Assembly (NCBI GenBank): GCA_963693365.1
Contig: CAVNZM010000001.1
Coordinates: 1,426,001 to 1,490,000, forward strand
Length of the DNA: 64,000 nucleotides
From: Amoebidium appalachense
Taxonomy: Eukaryota; Ichthyosporea
Direction: 5' to 3'
Shown here: positions 47,944-58,414 of the stretch, piece by piece
Position numbering within the stretch: position 1 is the first letter of the stretch
How the letters are laid out: each line of letters opens with the position of its first letter
The notes under the pieces: model-generated
Told to the model about the DNA's origin: nothing
What the model saw: the letters and a program-made list of their open reading frames with translations, nothing else
Databases searched by the model: none
Program-made: the position numbers and the translations under genes

Positions 47944-48687
47944 GGGGGACTGGAAAGAAATACCGAATTTGGGTACTTCAGATGGACTTGAGGGAGGATA
48001 GTCAAGTCGGATCGAGACGGGGTGTCAAATGATCGTCGATCGGAATGGAGCCGGGGTTGTGAAATTATAGTCGACTGGTGGTCGACGGGGTTCGAAATCT
48101 GACGAGTGATTGAGATTTCGATGTTATGGAATGGGAGCCTCCGGGGCAGACAGGGCGGCGCGGTTGAGACCACGTCGGGACAGGGGGACACGTCATGAAG
48201 TGTCAAAGAAGAAGTTGGAGCGCGACGGCAGAACCAAGGGTGGAGGAAGGTTTGACGTGACGGAGAGGAACCAGGACGGAACTGGAAGGAGGGCAAGCTG
48301 AAACTTGCAAGGATGGCACGATTGTCAAGGCATGACAGAAGCTCTTTTCAAGATGAGTCAGATCTTGTCAAGGGGAGTGACGGAGGACCGGTTCCGGCCG
48401 GTCGCGGGAGGAGCCGAGAGGCTAGGTGACGGCGGGAAGTGCCAGAGACGGAATGTGCAGAAAAGCACAGACGGGTTTAGGGGACGCCAGGGAGAGATGT
48501 ACACGGCCTCAGCACCAAGTGGAAGGGGGGGCGGCGTCAATTCACGGAATAGGCACTCAACGTTAACACGCAAGTGACCATTAGATGAGGTGCATGAGGA
48601 GCTGACCACAGCTATGATGTGTACCAGGAATTTAACGATTGCTAGGTCTAGATGTGTTGCGAGAGGGTGCGAAAATGGGCCTTTACC

Positions 48688-49416
48688 TGTTGTTTTTGTA
48701 CGGGTCTAAGGGAGTAGAGTGCACAGAGGTGTCATGTAAAACACGACTAACACATTAATGAGAGGGCAATCGGAGTTGTTCACGAGACATTGAAAGATTC
48801 AAACAACAACTAAATCTTTATTGTGCTCTCGGTTCCTTTTTGTACTTGCGACTTATCATCTTATCACAACTAAAGAGGGAGAACCAATCGGTTCTATCAG
48901 AAGATAGAAAAACACATTCCGACAGAGCATACGCATTCCAACTTCCGATTAAACTAAAGTTTAGAAACTCTTACTTAAATAAATTAAGTAATTATACATC
49001 TAGTCACTATTAACTCACATATATATTTATGTTCGTCTCTATAAAGAAACTTATTTAAATACATATATTTCCTAATAGTCGACACTCTCAAAATGAAGAC
49101 ACTTTGCAATAAACCGAATTCCATATATATCTATTGTCCAATCACAACACACACATATTAATAGACAGGAATGCACAACACGATCTACAGATGTACTCGC
49201 TCGCGACTATTGGTGAGCCATCCTTTTGAGAACAAAACTAAGCCATTTTGAAATAAAGGAAAGACAACGAGTGTAGCTAGCCAATCACGCTACCTCTCAG
49301 ATAAACAGAGGAGAGCAAACAGAAATAAAATACAATAAGTTCTTATCAGGCAAGAGAGCCAGGTGTGCACAGATCTACAGATATCTGTGCTCACAGAAAC
49401 AAGGGAGAGAGAGATA

Positions 49417-49493
<77 letters not shown>

Positions 49494-49585
49494 ACAAAGA
49501 AGGAAAGCAGACACGAATACAAACAAGCTAAGACACATACATACTTCAAGGCTCTTGCTGTCATACATGGTGACGTATTCCAACA
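48688..49585 (-). repeat. 5' LTR of A-NA
   Basis: 898 bp, TGTTGGAATACG at 49585 to ..CAAAAACAACA at 48688. Confidence 0.92.
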
Positions 49586-49818
49586 GAAAGGGGAGGCCTG
49601 GGGAAAGTATGTGGGCACATGGGTTTGGGGGGGAAGGGTTTTGGGGGAGAGGGAGGGGGAAAGTATGTGGGCACATGGGTTTTTGGGGAGGGAGGGGGAA
49701 AGGATTGTGTGGGCACATGAAGTCTCGTGAAGGGCCATGTGGTAAGGGAAGCTAGAACATGCATGGCTGCTCGGAGATGCCCTCTCACACAGTGCGGCAC
49801 CCCAGAGATCTGGACGCA

Positions 49819-50642
49819 GGTATTTACACGGGACTGCAGCCACCAGGAGATTGAGCCGGTGATCCAGCGCATCTCTGCCACCACGGCGGCGCTCAACAGC
49901 AAGGGCCCGGCCTTCTTCTACACAGATCGGTGCTGCCAAGACCGGGCGTTTGTTGAGCGCATGTTTCCAACCCTAGCCCGGCCAAAATGCTCCGTCCGTC
50001 TGAACGAGGCTGCGCTGGTAAGCGTGACGGACGGTCTGCCTGGGCTGGAGCTGCCGGCCAACTACCCTAAGCCGGTGTACACCGACTGCCAGGGGGCGGT
50101 GGTGGCCACAGCGGCCATTCGGGCCGACCTGGAGGGGCAGCAGCACCGCGTGGTGGGGCTGGACTGCGAGTGGGTCTATCGGGTGGGCCAGGCGCGGTCC
50201 AAGGTTTGCACGCTGCAGATTGCCACCGCACGGGCCGTGTACATCTTCCACTTGGCACGCATGGGCCCCAACCACAGCCCGCCCGCGCGGCTGGTGGACG
50301 AGCTGATTGCGCTGCTTAGGGACCCCAGCATCATCAAGGTGGGCAAGCAGATCGGCACGGACTCGGCCCACCTCAACAAGGACTACGGCACCCCTGTGGC
50401 CAGCTATCTGGAGCTGGGCCGGTTCTGCTACGCCCGTGCAGCTATCACCTCTGCGGCCCGGGGCTTGGCCGACATCACTGCCAGTGCCCAGGTCATAGGC
50501 AAGAAGCTGCCCAAGCCGGCACTTGTTCGATGCTCCAACTGGCACGAGCCGCTATCAGATGTGCAGGCCACCTACGCTGCCCTTGATGCATATGCGTCCC
50601 TGCAGGTCTACTCGGCCGTGGTCGATAGGCCAAACCTGTCAG
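49819..50642 (+). CDS. Exon with transposase-like start and the whole DEDDy exonuclease domain
   Basis: Open throughout. The exonuclease part (about 50140-50610) has all three Exo motifs with the catalytic Asp-x-Glu, the central Asp and the YxxxD pair, so the nuclease fold should be complete. The domain is the WRN/RNase D type that removes nucleotides from 3' ends. Donor AG|GTGTGT follows; phase 1. Confidence 0.75.
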
Positions 50643-51068
50643 GTGTGTATCCCACCTGCTTTTTGCCCCAGTGCTTATGTGCTTATGCCAGATATAGAAA
50701 GATTGTGGGCCCCCCAGAGGAGAGGGGAGGGGGAGGAGGGGGGGGGGGGGGGGGGGTGGCTGACCACATGGGCCAGTGTTCCAGTTGTGTTATGCTGGGT
50801 GTCGGGTGGCTATCAAAGGAGGGGGGCAGCCTGATTGGTGGTGGTGGTGGTGGGGGGGGGGGGGGGGGGGGGGCTATAGCACTGTTAACACGTGCAAGTG
50901 CCACACAAGCTGGGCACTGGGAGGGGGGGGGGGGGGGTAGGGAGAAGGGGGGGGGGGGGGGGAAGGGGGTTGCTAAGGAATATGCATTTGATATTTGTGG
51001 AGCGAAGAGAAAAACGTTGGTGCTGTGGCTTTTTGGCTGAGTTTCTTGCTTCCCTCTATGACATGCAG
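50643..51068 (+). other. Intron with several G runs
   Basis: GTGTGT..ACATGCAG; G runs at about 50738-50755, 50853-50871, 50923-50938 and 50948-50962. The phase agrees with both exons (S-A-RLHAKALG). Confidence 0.6.
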
Positions 51069-51697
51069 CGCGGCTTCATGCAAAGGCACTCGGTGAAGGG
51101 GTTGAGATTGTGCCCAGGCGGGGCCCACATGCTGCAGCAGCCACCGGGGTGGTGCTGGCTGTGCAGCCGGAGCGCTGGGGGGGCATGAAGGTGGGCAAGA
51201 AGCATGCAGTGGTGCGGGTGGATCAGGTGCTGTCGCCGGCCATGCAGGTGCCCTTTGGCCCCGACAAGGGCAAGACCCTGGGAGAGCTGGGCCCGCCGCC
51301 CTTTGAGCTGATGGTGCACCTGCAGTGGCTACGGCCCATTCAGCCCCCACCGGACCCAGGTGCCGAGGTGCCGGTGGTCCCTGACCCAGCCCCTCCCCCT
51401 GCCAGTCCTCCCCCTGCCGAGCAGCAGCAACCCCTTGCCGGCCCACAGGCACCCCCCCAGGACCCCCAGGCAGCCCCGGGGGGCCTTGAGGCAGCCCCAG
51501 GGGGACCCGAGGCAGCTCCCAGAGAGGGCATGTTGGGCCAGGCACCGCCTGGGGAGGTGGTGTGGCAGACTGTGCTGAATGACGCCTTCCACTCCATTGC
51601 AAACACAGCGGAAGGCACGTACAAGTCACACCCCCGCAGGGCTGAGTACGCACGCGCACTCAGCGAGGCAATATTTGTGTGGAATGAAGAGGATTAC
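51069..51697 (+). CDS. Exon split by the complete copia
   Basis: Encodes GEGVEIVPRRG, KHAVVRVDQVLSPAMQVPFG, PPPFELMVHLQWLR, a Pro-rich linker, then YARALSEAIFVWNEEDY, where the copia enters. It resumes at 57391 with GHVK after the duplicated ATTAC and then a GTGCCC donor. Confidence 0.65.
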
Positions 51698-52405
51698 TGT
51701 CATCTTCACTTAATTCTCAGCAAGACTTAGAAGTTGAGTTTGGTATTTATTTATTAGTTGTTGTAGTTTGTTTCCTTTTCCTTTCTTCATTTCTTTCTTT
51801 CTTTTCCGTTTCCGTGTACACGACATCTTAGATCTGTGTACGTATCGACATACTTAGCTCGCGCACACGTATTGTCGTTTGCGTCAAAATCTATATATGT
51901 CATCCAATCATATCTCGTTTGTATTTTCCCAAATATAGTAACTTACATTCCTTTCTCATTCCTTTCCCACGACGTAGCATTGTGCTATGTTCTTCAACTA
52001 TTAGGAATAATTATATTTAGACGTGTTATGATAAGAACATGTATAAATATATGTTATGAATTAATAGTTACATAAGTGGTTTCATTTTATTAAATGTTTC
52101 CGTGCTTTTATTAGAAGTTTCTTTCATTAGAGGATTGAGTTTTACATTCTAAATGTCGACAGACATTTTATTCGATATATTTTACACTCATAGTTTTCAT
52201 TCTTTTGATTGGTTTATCGTTTCACATTCCCAAGTATAAAAGGGACCTCATCTTGAAATAAATCACAAGCAGTCGTATTCACTTCCTATGGTTCCAGAAA
52301 TCGTTCCTCCTCTCCGGTTGTGTTTTTCCCGTGTGTTTTTGTGTTGTGTTTTACATAACACCCATCTGTGCTCTCTGCTTCTCCGTTTACCCACACAAAA
52401 TAACA
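51698..52405 (+). repeat. 5' LTR of copia copy 1
   Basis: 708 bp, TGTCATCTTCAC to CAAAATAACA. TATAAAAG at 52235-52242 and AATAAA at 52257-52262 lie only 15 bases apart. Confidence 0.95.
52235..52262 (+). promoter_or_regulatory. TATA box and polyadenylation signal of LTR B
   Basis: TATAAAAG then AATAAA. A start site 25-30 bases after the TATA box would lie just downstream of AATAAA, so the 5' LTR transcript would not carry the signal while the 3' LTR transcript would. The R region would then be very short. Confidence 0.6.
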
Positions 52406-52481
52406 GGTTTACGGCCCCTTTGCACGCTAACACACAATCTCGCTACAACCGCGAAAATCTCTCAGTCTTACTGCTTCAATC

Positions 52482-55400
52482 ATGACTGACAAACCGTCGT
52501 ATATCAACCTTCCAATATGGAATCCGTCCGAGAAACGAGACGAGAAACGTCTTAATTATTTCGAGTGGGAGCCACTCATTCACCGGTTCATTAGAACCAC
52601 CATTGCCGAGAAATTCGTTGACGCTATCAAGAGGCCACAGTGGGTTGACGGCGCTGAAGCCAACCAGTGGCTAGGCTACACCACCAAGGACTCCTACAAG
52701 AAAGCTTCCGACGTCCTCGACCAGATCCTCAACCAGTCCGTCCACCCGACCGAGCTCTACGACTCCGGCCGGATGCAAGACGGTGTCCACGGTGGTGAAG
52801 TCTTCCACAACCTACGTATGGCGTATGTAGCAGAGAAGGAGGCCCGAGTCACCCAGATTCAAGTCACCTTCGAGGAGCTTGAACTACGAGACTACCCCAA
52901 CGTCACAGCATACCTCACCCGTCTCCAACGTCTGGCTACGACACTTGCCTGCCTCGACGAACCCATCCAGCACAAGGATGTCGTACGTAAGTTCTTCCTC
53001 CACATCCGGAAGAACACAGCCCTGGTCTGCCCCGACATTGAACGTCTCTGCTCCGACTACTGGATGAACAACAAGGCCTACCCGTCCTTCAACATGCTCA
53101 TCAGTGACATCCGAGGAGCTGAAATCCGTGCCGGCCTCATCGACGCAGGCACAGGTGCAACCGTCAACAACCGTCCCCTCCGTGCACTCCAGAGCAGAGT
53201 GCTTCCCCCCGGTGACCTCCGTAACCGTATTCCTCGACGTGAGCATACACCTCACCGTTCCCCGTCCCGTTCCCGTGATCCTCGTCCTCCCTCCAAGTCA
53301 CCCGGCCCCCGTTCAACTTCCCCTTACCACCGTGGTAACAGGGACAACCGTAACCGACAGCACAACACCAACAGTGTGAAGTGTTCCTACTGCCATGAGC
53401 CCCACCACATCACAGCATGCCCGGAGCCTGGCTGCACAGTTGCTCGTCGTGCCAAGCAGGAGAAAGGTGACAAGAGTGTGAAATTTGCACTCATCTCCTC
53501 CACCGGCACACCTGACAGTAACGACCCCGTCTGGGACAGTGCTTGTAATGCACACATCTGCCCCATCAAGGAGTATTTCTCCTCCCTTACCCCGTGTCCT
53601 CCCACCCCCATTCACGGCCTCGGCACAGTCAATGCCAAACAACGTGGCATCATCAACATAACACTGCACTACAACGGCCACCCAACACCGTGCAGCATCA
53701 ATGCTTACTACGTACCCGAGGCACCGTCTTTCCTCGTGTCTACCTCCATGGCATCAGCTGCCGGCCTCCTAGGTCATTGTGACGATACAGACAACCACCC
53801 GTCGTTCCTCTACAGCCGTAATGGTGACATTATTACAGATCTCACCCCCCTCGACGGTCTCTACTACATCACTGACTATGTGATTGAGACTCCTAAACAC
53901 CCGGGGGTCCAAGCCTACACAGCAAGGACTCAACAACCCGACGTCTCCCAGCTCCACGTGTTCGGCTCCCCTGCCTATGTGCATGTTCCCCGGTCAAAGA
54001 GGAACAAGCTGGCATCAACCGTCAGAGTCGGCACCTACGTCGGCTGGGACCTACCCTCCAAGGCACACAAGATCCTCGACCTTGCCAGCAACCAAATCAA
54101 GATCTGCCGTGATGTGATCTTCGACGAGTCGAAATTCACGGGCAGCACCAATCAGGTCTCCGTTCCCCCCAAACCCGATCTGCCGACATTGGACCCCCCC
54201 TCCGACGACGACGATGAAACTCCGTCTGTGGTCATCTCCCAACCGTCCTGGCACAACCAACCAGCCCCGGTTGAACCCGTGCCTCCCCCGAGCCCCCCCC
54301 CACTGGCCAACAACCCTTGCTGCCGGCCCCCCCCGTTGCTGTGCATCAACCCGGCTACATGACTCCGGTTCGTCCTGGGTCCCCCACCTTCCACTCGGCC
54401 ACGAGCAGCCCTGTGGACACCGATGCCCCCCTCACCACCGGTCCTATTCCTGGCTTCCATGCCCCTATCCCGGCCTCCACCACCTACCCGGCCACCACCC
54501 CCCTCAAGGACCCCCCCAAGCCCAACCTTCGTCGGTCTACACGTCTCACCAAGACTCCAACGGCACTGGTCAGCATCGTAGCACCGACCATCAACATTGA
54601 CCAGCTCCCCAAGGGCATTCAAAAGCTTTGCAACGGTCCCAACGGTGATGCCGTCATAGCTGCCCTCACCTCCGAGTACCAAGCCTTCATCACCAAGGAT
54701 GTCTTCACCATTGTTGATCCCCCCCCTGGTGCCAACATCATCAAGTTCAAGTGGATTGTGACTGAGAAAGTCCTCAACTCAGCCGGTGACACCAAGATCA
54801 AAGCTCGTGGTGTTGCAAAGGGCTTCACTCAAGTCTACGGTGTTGACTACGGTGACACCTCTTCCCCCGTGGTGATGTCCTCCTCCGTCCGTGCCCTCCT
54901 TGCCATCGGTGTGGACGGCAACCATGAGATTCATCAACTCGACGTCTCAACTGCCTTCCTCAACAGTCCTCTTCAAGAAGACATCTACATTGAGCCACCA
55001 CCTGGCTTCATCACCCCCGGCAACGAACACAAGGTCTGGAAACTTAAGAAGGCACTCTACGGGCTCAAGCAAGCATCACTGGCCTGGTATGAGTACTTCG
55101 ACAAGGTCCTCCTTGCTCACGGTCTCGAACGTCTCCGTTCAGATCCATGTGTCTACATCAAGACCTTCCCCAACGGTGACATCATCCTCACTGGCAACTA
55201 TGTGGACGACGTCATCATCATCTGCACGGCCAACTCCTCCCACACCAAGGATCTAGTAGACCACATCATGAAGTCAGCTCTCTGCAAGGTTGACCTTCCC
55301 GACATCTTCCTTGGCACCCAGCTCATCCACACCCCCGGTCACCTCAAGCTGCTTCAGCAATCCTACATCAACGACATCGTCAGAGACTTCAACCTCAACG

Positions 55401-56155
55401 ATGCTCACCCCAAGGCTACTCCCATTCCCGTCGGCACCGTCATCACCATCAACGAGAACGACTCACCACCCATCAAGGTTCCCTACCGTGAACTACTCGG
55501 CCGTCTTTTGTGGGTTGCTCGTTGTTCCCGGCCCGACATCTCCTTTGCCATCGGCTACCTCGGTAGATTCAGTGCCAACCCCACCAAACTTGCATGGGAA
55601 TGTCTACTCCGTGTAGTTCGGTACCTCATCGGCACTTCCAACCTCGGCCTTCACTACGACAAGTCTGCTTCCGACGACAACACCCCCTTGCTGGAGTGTT
55701 ATTCTGATGCTGACTTTGCCAACTGCCCCAACACCCGTCGTTCAACCACCGGATACGTCATCTTCTTCAAGGGCATACCCATCACATGGTATTCGAAGCT
55801 GCAGTCCATCACGGCAACATCCACCACCGAGGCTGAGCTTCTGGCCATCAATGCTGCTGTTCAAAACGTCATCTGGCACCGTGATCTCCTCCGTGAACTC
55901 GGCTACCCGATGACCGACCCCACCCCCGTCTACTGTGACAACCAGTCCACCATTGCCCTCCTGCACACCAACAGCATCAAGCACCGGACCAAACACATTG
56001 CAGTCCGTTACCACAACACGAAGGACTACATCAAGAGTGGGGATGTGGTCGTCACCTACGTGTCCAGCAAAGACAACGTGGCTGACATCTTCACCAAGCC
56101 CCTGCCCGGGCCCTCCCACGAGCAGCACCGTGATTCACTCAGTCTTCGTGACTGA
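52482..56155 (+). pseudogene. Copia Gag-Pol polyprotein, copy 1
   Basis: Starts MTDKPSYINLPIW. Gag domain (EARVTQIQVTFEELELRDYP) is followed by knuckle CSYCHEPHHITAC and a protease-like VWDSACNAHICPIKE, where the usual DSG or DTG is DSA. Then comes a direct jump from TARTQQPD to VSQLHVFG: 230 codons of integrase are deleted in frame between 8-bp repeats ACCCGACG. After the acidic linker a 9-C run (54293-54301) puts RT in another frame. That frame (54317-56155) has RT with QLDVSTAFLNSPL and NYVDDVII, and RNase H with YSDADFA, TTEAELLA and VYCDNQST, ending LSLRD. RT and RNase H are complete. Confidence 0.88.
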
Positions 56156-56156
56156 G

Positions 56157-56160
<4 letters not shown>

Positions 56161-56194
<34 letters not shown>
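56161..56194. repeat. Poly(C) tract, 34 bases, after the copia stop codon
   Basis: An uninterrupted C run six bases after the polyprotein stop. Confidence 0.95.
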
Positions 56195-56195
<1 letters not shown>

Positions 56196-56677
56196 TTCAT
56201 CTACAGTGGTCTTCAAGTAGGTTGGGGCCCTGGCCAGTGGTCTACACATCACCGTGTAGAGACACCTCCCAACGAAAGTCTACTGCTGTCTTCATCGATC
56301 TTCAGTGTGTGCATCTTCAGTGGGGATTTCTTCTCCACCATCCGTCGTTTATTTATATACCACCATATATATAATGTATTTATCATTAGCCACCAACACG
56401 TCACACATACACTAGTTGTTTCTTCTATATATATTTATATATCACGTCATTGGCTACCGTCATCTTCCGAGCCTTCAGAGGCAACCGTCGTTGTGTGCTT
56501 CTTCCGTTTTGGTTTTCTTCCCCGGCTTGCACCTTCAAGTCTTCTCCATTGTCTTCTCGAGTGGGGAAACTTGACTGTGACTTCACGGCACCTACTTCTA
56601 CATGTGTGAAAGTCTTAACATCAACAGTCACATCAACAAACTTCACGAGAACCCAACTTCCAACCCTTGAGTGGGGA
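56195..56677 (+). other. 3' untranslated region of copia copy 1
   Basis: No gene. Contains TATATATAT stretches and ends in the PPT TTGAGTGGGGA. Confidence 0.6.
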
Positions 56678-57385
56678 TGTCATCTTCACTTAATTCTCAG
56701 CAAGACTTAGAAGTTGAGTTTGGTATTTATTTATTAGTTGTTGTAGTTTGTTTCCTTTTCCTTTCTTCATTTCTTTCTTTCTTTTCCGTTTCCGTGTACA
56801 CGACATCTTAGATCTGTGTACGTATCGACATACTTAGCTCGCGCACACGTATTGTCGTTTGCGTCAAAATCTATATATGTCATCCAATCATATCTCGTTT
56901 GTATTTTCCCAAATATAGTAACTTACATTCCTTTCTCATTCCTTTCCCACGACGTAGCATTGTGCTATGTTCTTCAACTATTAGGAATAATTATATTTAG
57001 ACGTGTTATGATAAGAACATGTATAAATATATGTTATGAATTAATAGTTACATAAGTGGTTTCATTTTATTAAATGTTTCCGTGCTTTTATTAGAAGTTT
57101 CTTTCATTAGAGGATTGAGTTTTACATTCTAAATGTCGACAGACATTTTATTCGATATATTTTACACTCATAGTTTTCATTCTTTTGATTGGTTTATCGT
57201 TTCACATTCCCAAGTATAAAAGGGACCTCATCTTGAAATAAATCACAAGCAGTCGTATTCACTTCCTATGGTTCCAGAAATCGTTCCTCCTCTCCGGTTG
57301 TGTTTTTCCCGTGTGTTTTTGTGTTGTGTTTTACATAACACCCATCTGTGCTCTCTGCTTCTCCGTTTACCCACACAAAATAACA
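56678..57385 (+). repeat. 3' LTR of copia copy 1
   Basis: 708 bp. Matches the 5' LTR at every line compared. Confidence 0.95.
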
Positions 57386-57402
57386 ATTACGGACATGTGA
57401 AG

Positions 57403-57818
57403 GTGCCCCCCCCCCCCCCCAAAAAAAAAAAAAAAAAAAAAAAAACGGCAACAACAACATGCGTGACGCGCACACACACATACACTCATTAGCACACACT
57501 CACATTTCCACCCACAACCATGCACACCCTCGACAAAACTTCTGAGGGAAGAGAGAGAGCCTGAGCCTCAGAGAGAGAGGGGGGCAAGGGGGGGGGGGGG
57601 GGAGGAGGAGGAGAGTGGGGGTTATTCATATGCCTAGAGAGAAATAATGTAGGGTTGTGGGGGGAAACAGCCTGAGCCGCATGCATTTTTTACTTGTGTT
57701 GGGGGAGAAGATGGGGGGGGTGGAGGGGAGGGGTCCTACAATAACCGCAGGTATCAAAGTCTACCAAACCCAAATTGCAGTGTGCGTAGTAAATTAATAT
57801 TGGCATCCTGCCTCACAG
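57403..57818 (+). other. Intron of the exonuclease gene
   Basis: GTGCCC..CCTCACAG with C, A and G runs. Phase 0; joins HVK to GVLEQKGID. Confidence 0.5.
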
Positions 57819-58025
57819 GGGGTGCTGGAGCAGAAGGGCATCGACATTGAAACCGAGCTCAAGGGCGGCGACCTGAGCTACTTCATGGAGCGCATCCGGC
57901 GGGTCATTCCCGACCCATACACGCTGGTCTCGCGGCTGGTGGAGTTCAAAAACACCTACAAGGATGTGCCGCCCGGACCGGATGGCAAGCCTCTGTTCAA
58001 GAAGGATGGCTTTGAAAGACTCGAG
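57819..58025 (+). CDS. Exon of the exonuclease gene
   Basis: GVLEQKGIDIETELKGGDL then FMERIRRVIPDPYTLVSRL and DGFERLE. The RIRR..P segment is typical of the DNA-contacting part between exonuclease and Glu region in this protein type (from memory). Confidence 0.6.
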
Positions 58026-58203
58026 GCAACATCCCCCCCCCCTCCCCCTCCCCCCGCAGCGCAGGCGCCCCAACAACTCCACCACCACAGAAAAGATTCT
58101 TCGCTTATTTGTCATCCTTGGTTCATCTGCACACACACGCACACCCTAGCCTCCCCCCCTCCCCCTCCCCCCCCCCCCCTCCAAACATACACACACACAC
58201 ACA

Positions 58204-58242
<39 letters not shown>

Positions 58243-58319
58243 CCCGCACGGCCCTTGCTGCCTAGCCAGTTGTTTTTTGCCTTTCCCCTGCTCCTTTTTG
58301 TCCTTAGCAACCCCATCCC

Positions 58320-58350
<31 letters not shown>

Positions 58351-58414
58351 ATACACACACACTACCACCACCACCACCCACCCATCTCTCTGATGTTTGC
58401 TTGTGCCCCCACAG
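58026..58414 (+). other. Probable GC-AG intron
   Basis: No suitable GT lies at the end of the homologous coding part. GAG|GCAACA gives phase 0 and joins to CCCCCACAG|TCGCTGCTC. Contains C runs, (CA)n and a (GA)n stretch at 58208-58239. Confidence 0.4.

Larger units (their letters stand above)
45348..49585 (-). mobile_element. Complete non-autonomous copia element A-NA
   Basis: LTR A copies 45348-46232 (885 bp) and 48688-49585 (898 bp, longer in G/GA tracts), with TSD GAAAG at 45343-45347 and 49586-49590. On the minus strand the interior starts GGTAAAGGCCCATTTTCG after the 5' LTR and ends with PPT TTGAGTGGGGA before the 3' LTR. The interior (2455 bp) encodes a shortened polyprotein lacking protease, integrase, RT and most of RNase H. 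Its first kilobase is shared with element C. Confidence 0.92.
51698..57385 (+). mobile_element. Complete copia element, copy 1, with integrase deletion
   Basis: LTRs 51698-52405 and 56678-57385, both 708 bp and indistinguishable wherever I compared them, with TSD ATTAC at 51693-51697 and 57386-57390. PBS region GGTTTACGGCCCC at 52406; PPT TTGAGTGGGGA at 56667-56677. The interior lacks 690 bp present in copy 2, which removes the zinc-binding and catalytic parts of integrase. It must have been inserted with integrase from another copy, very recently. Confidence 0.95.
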
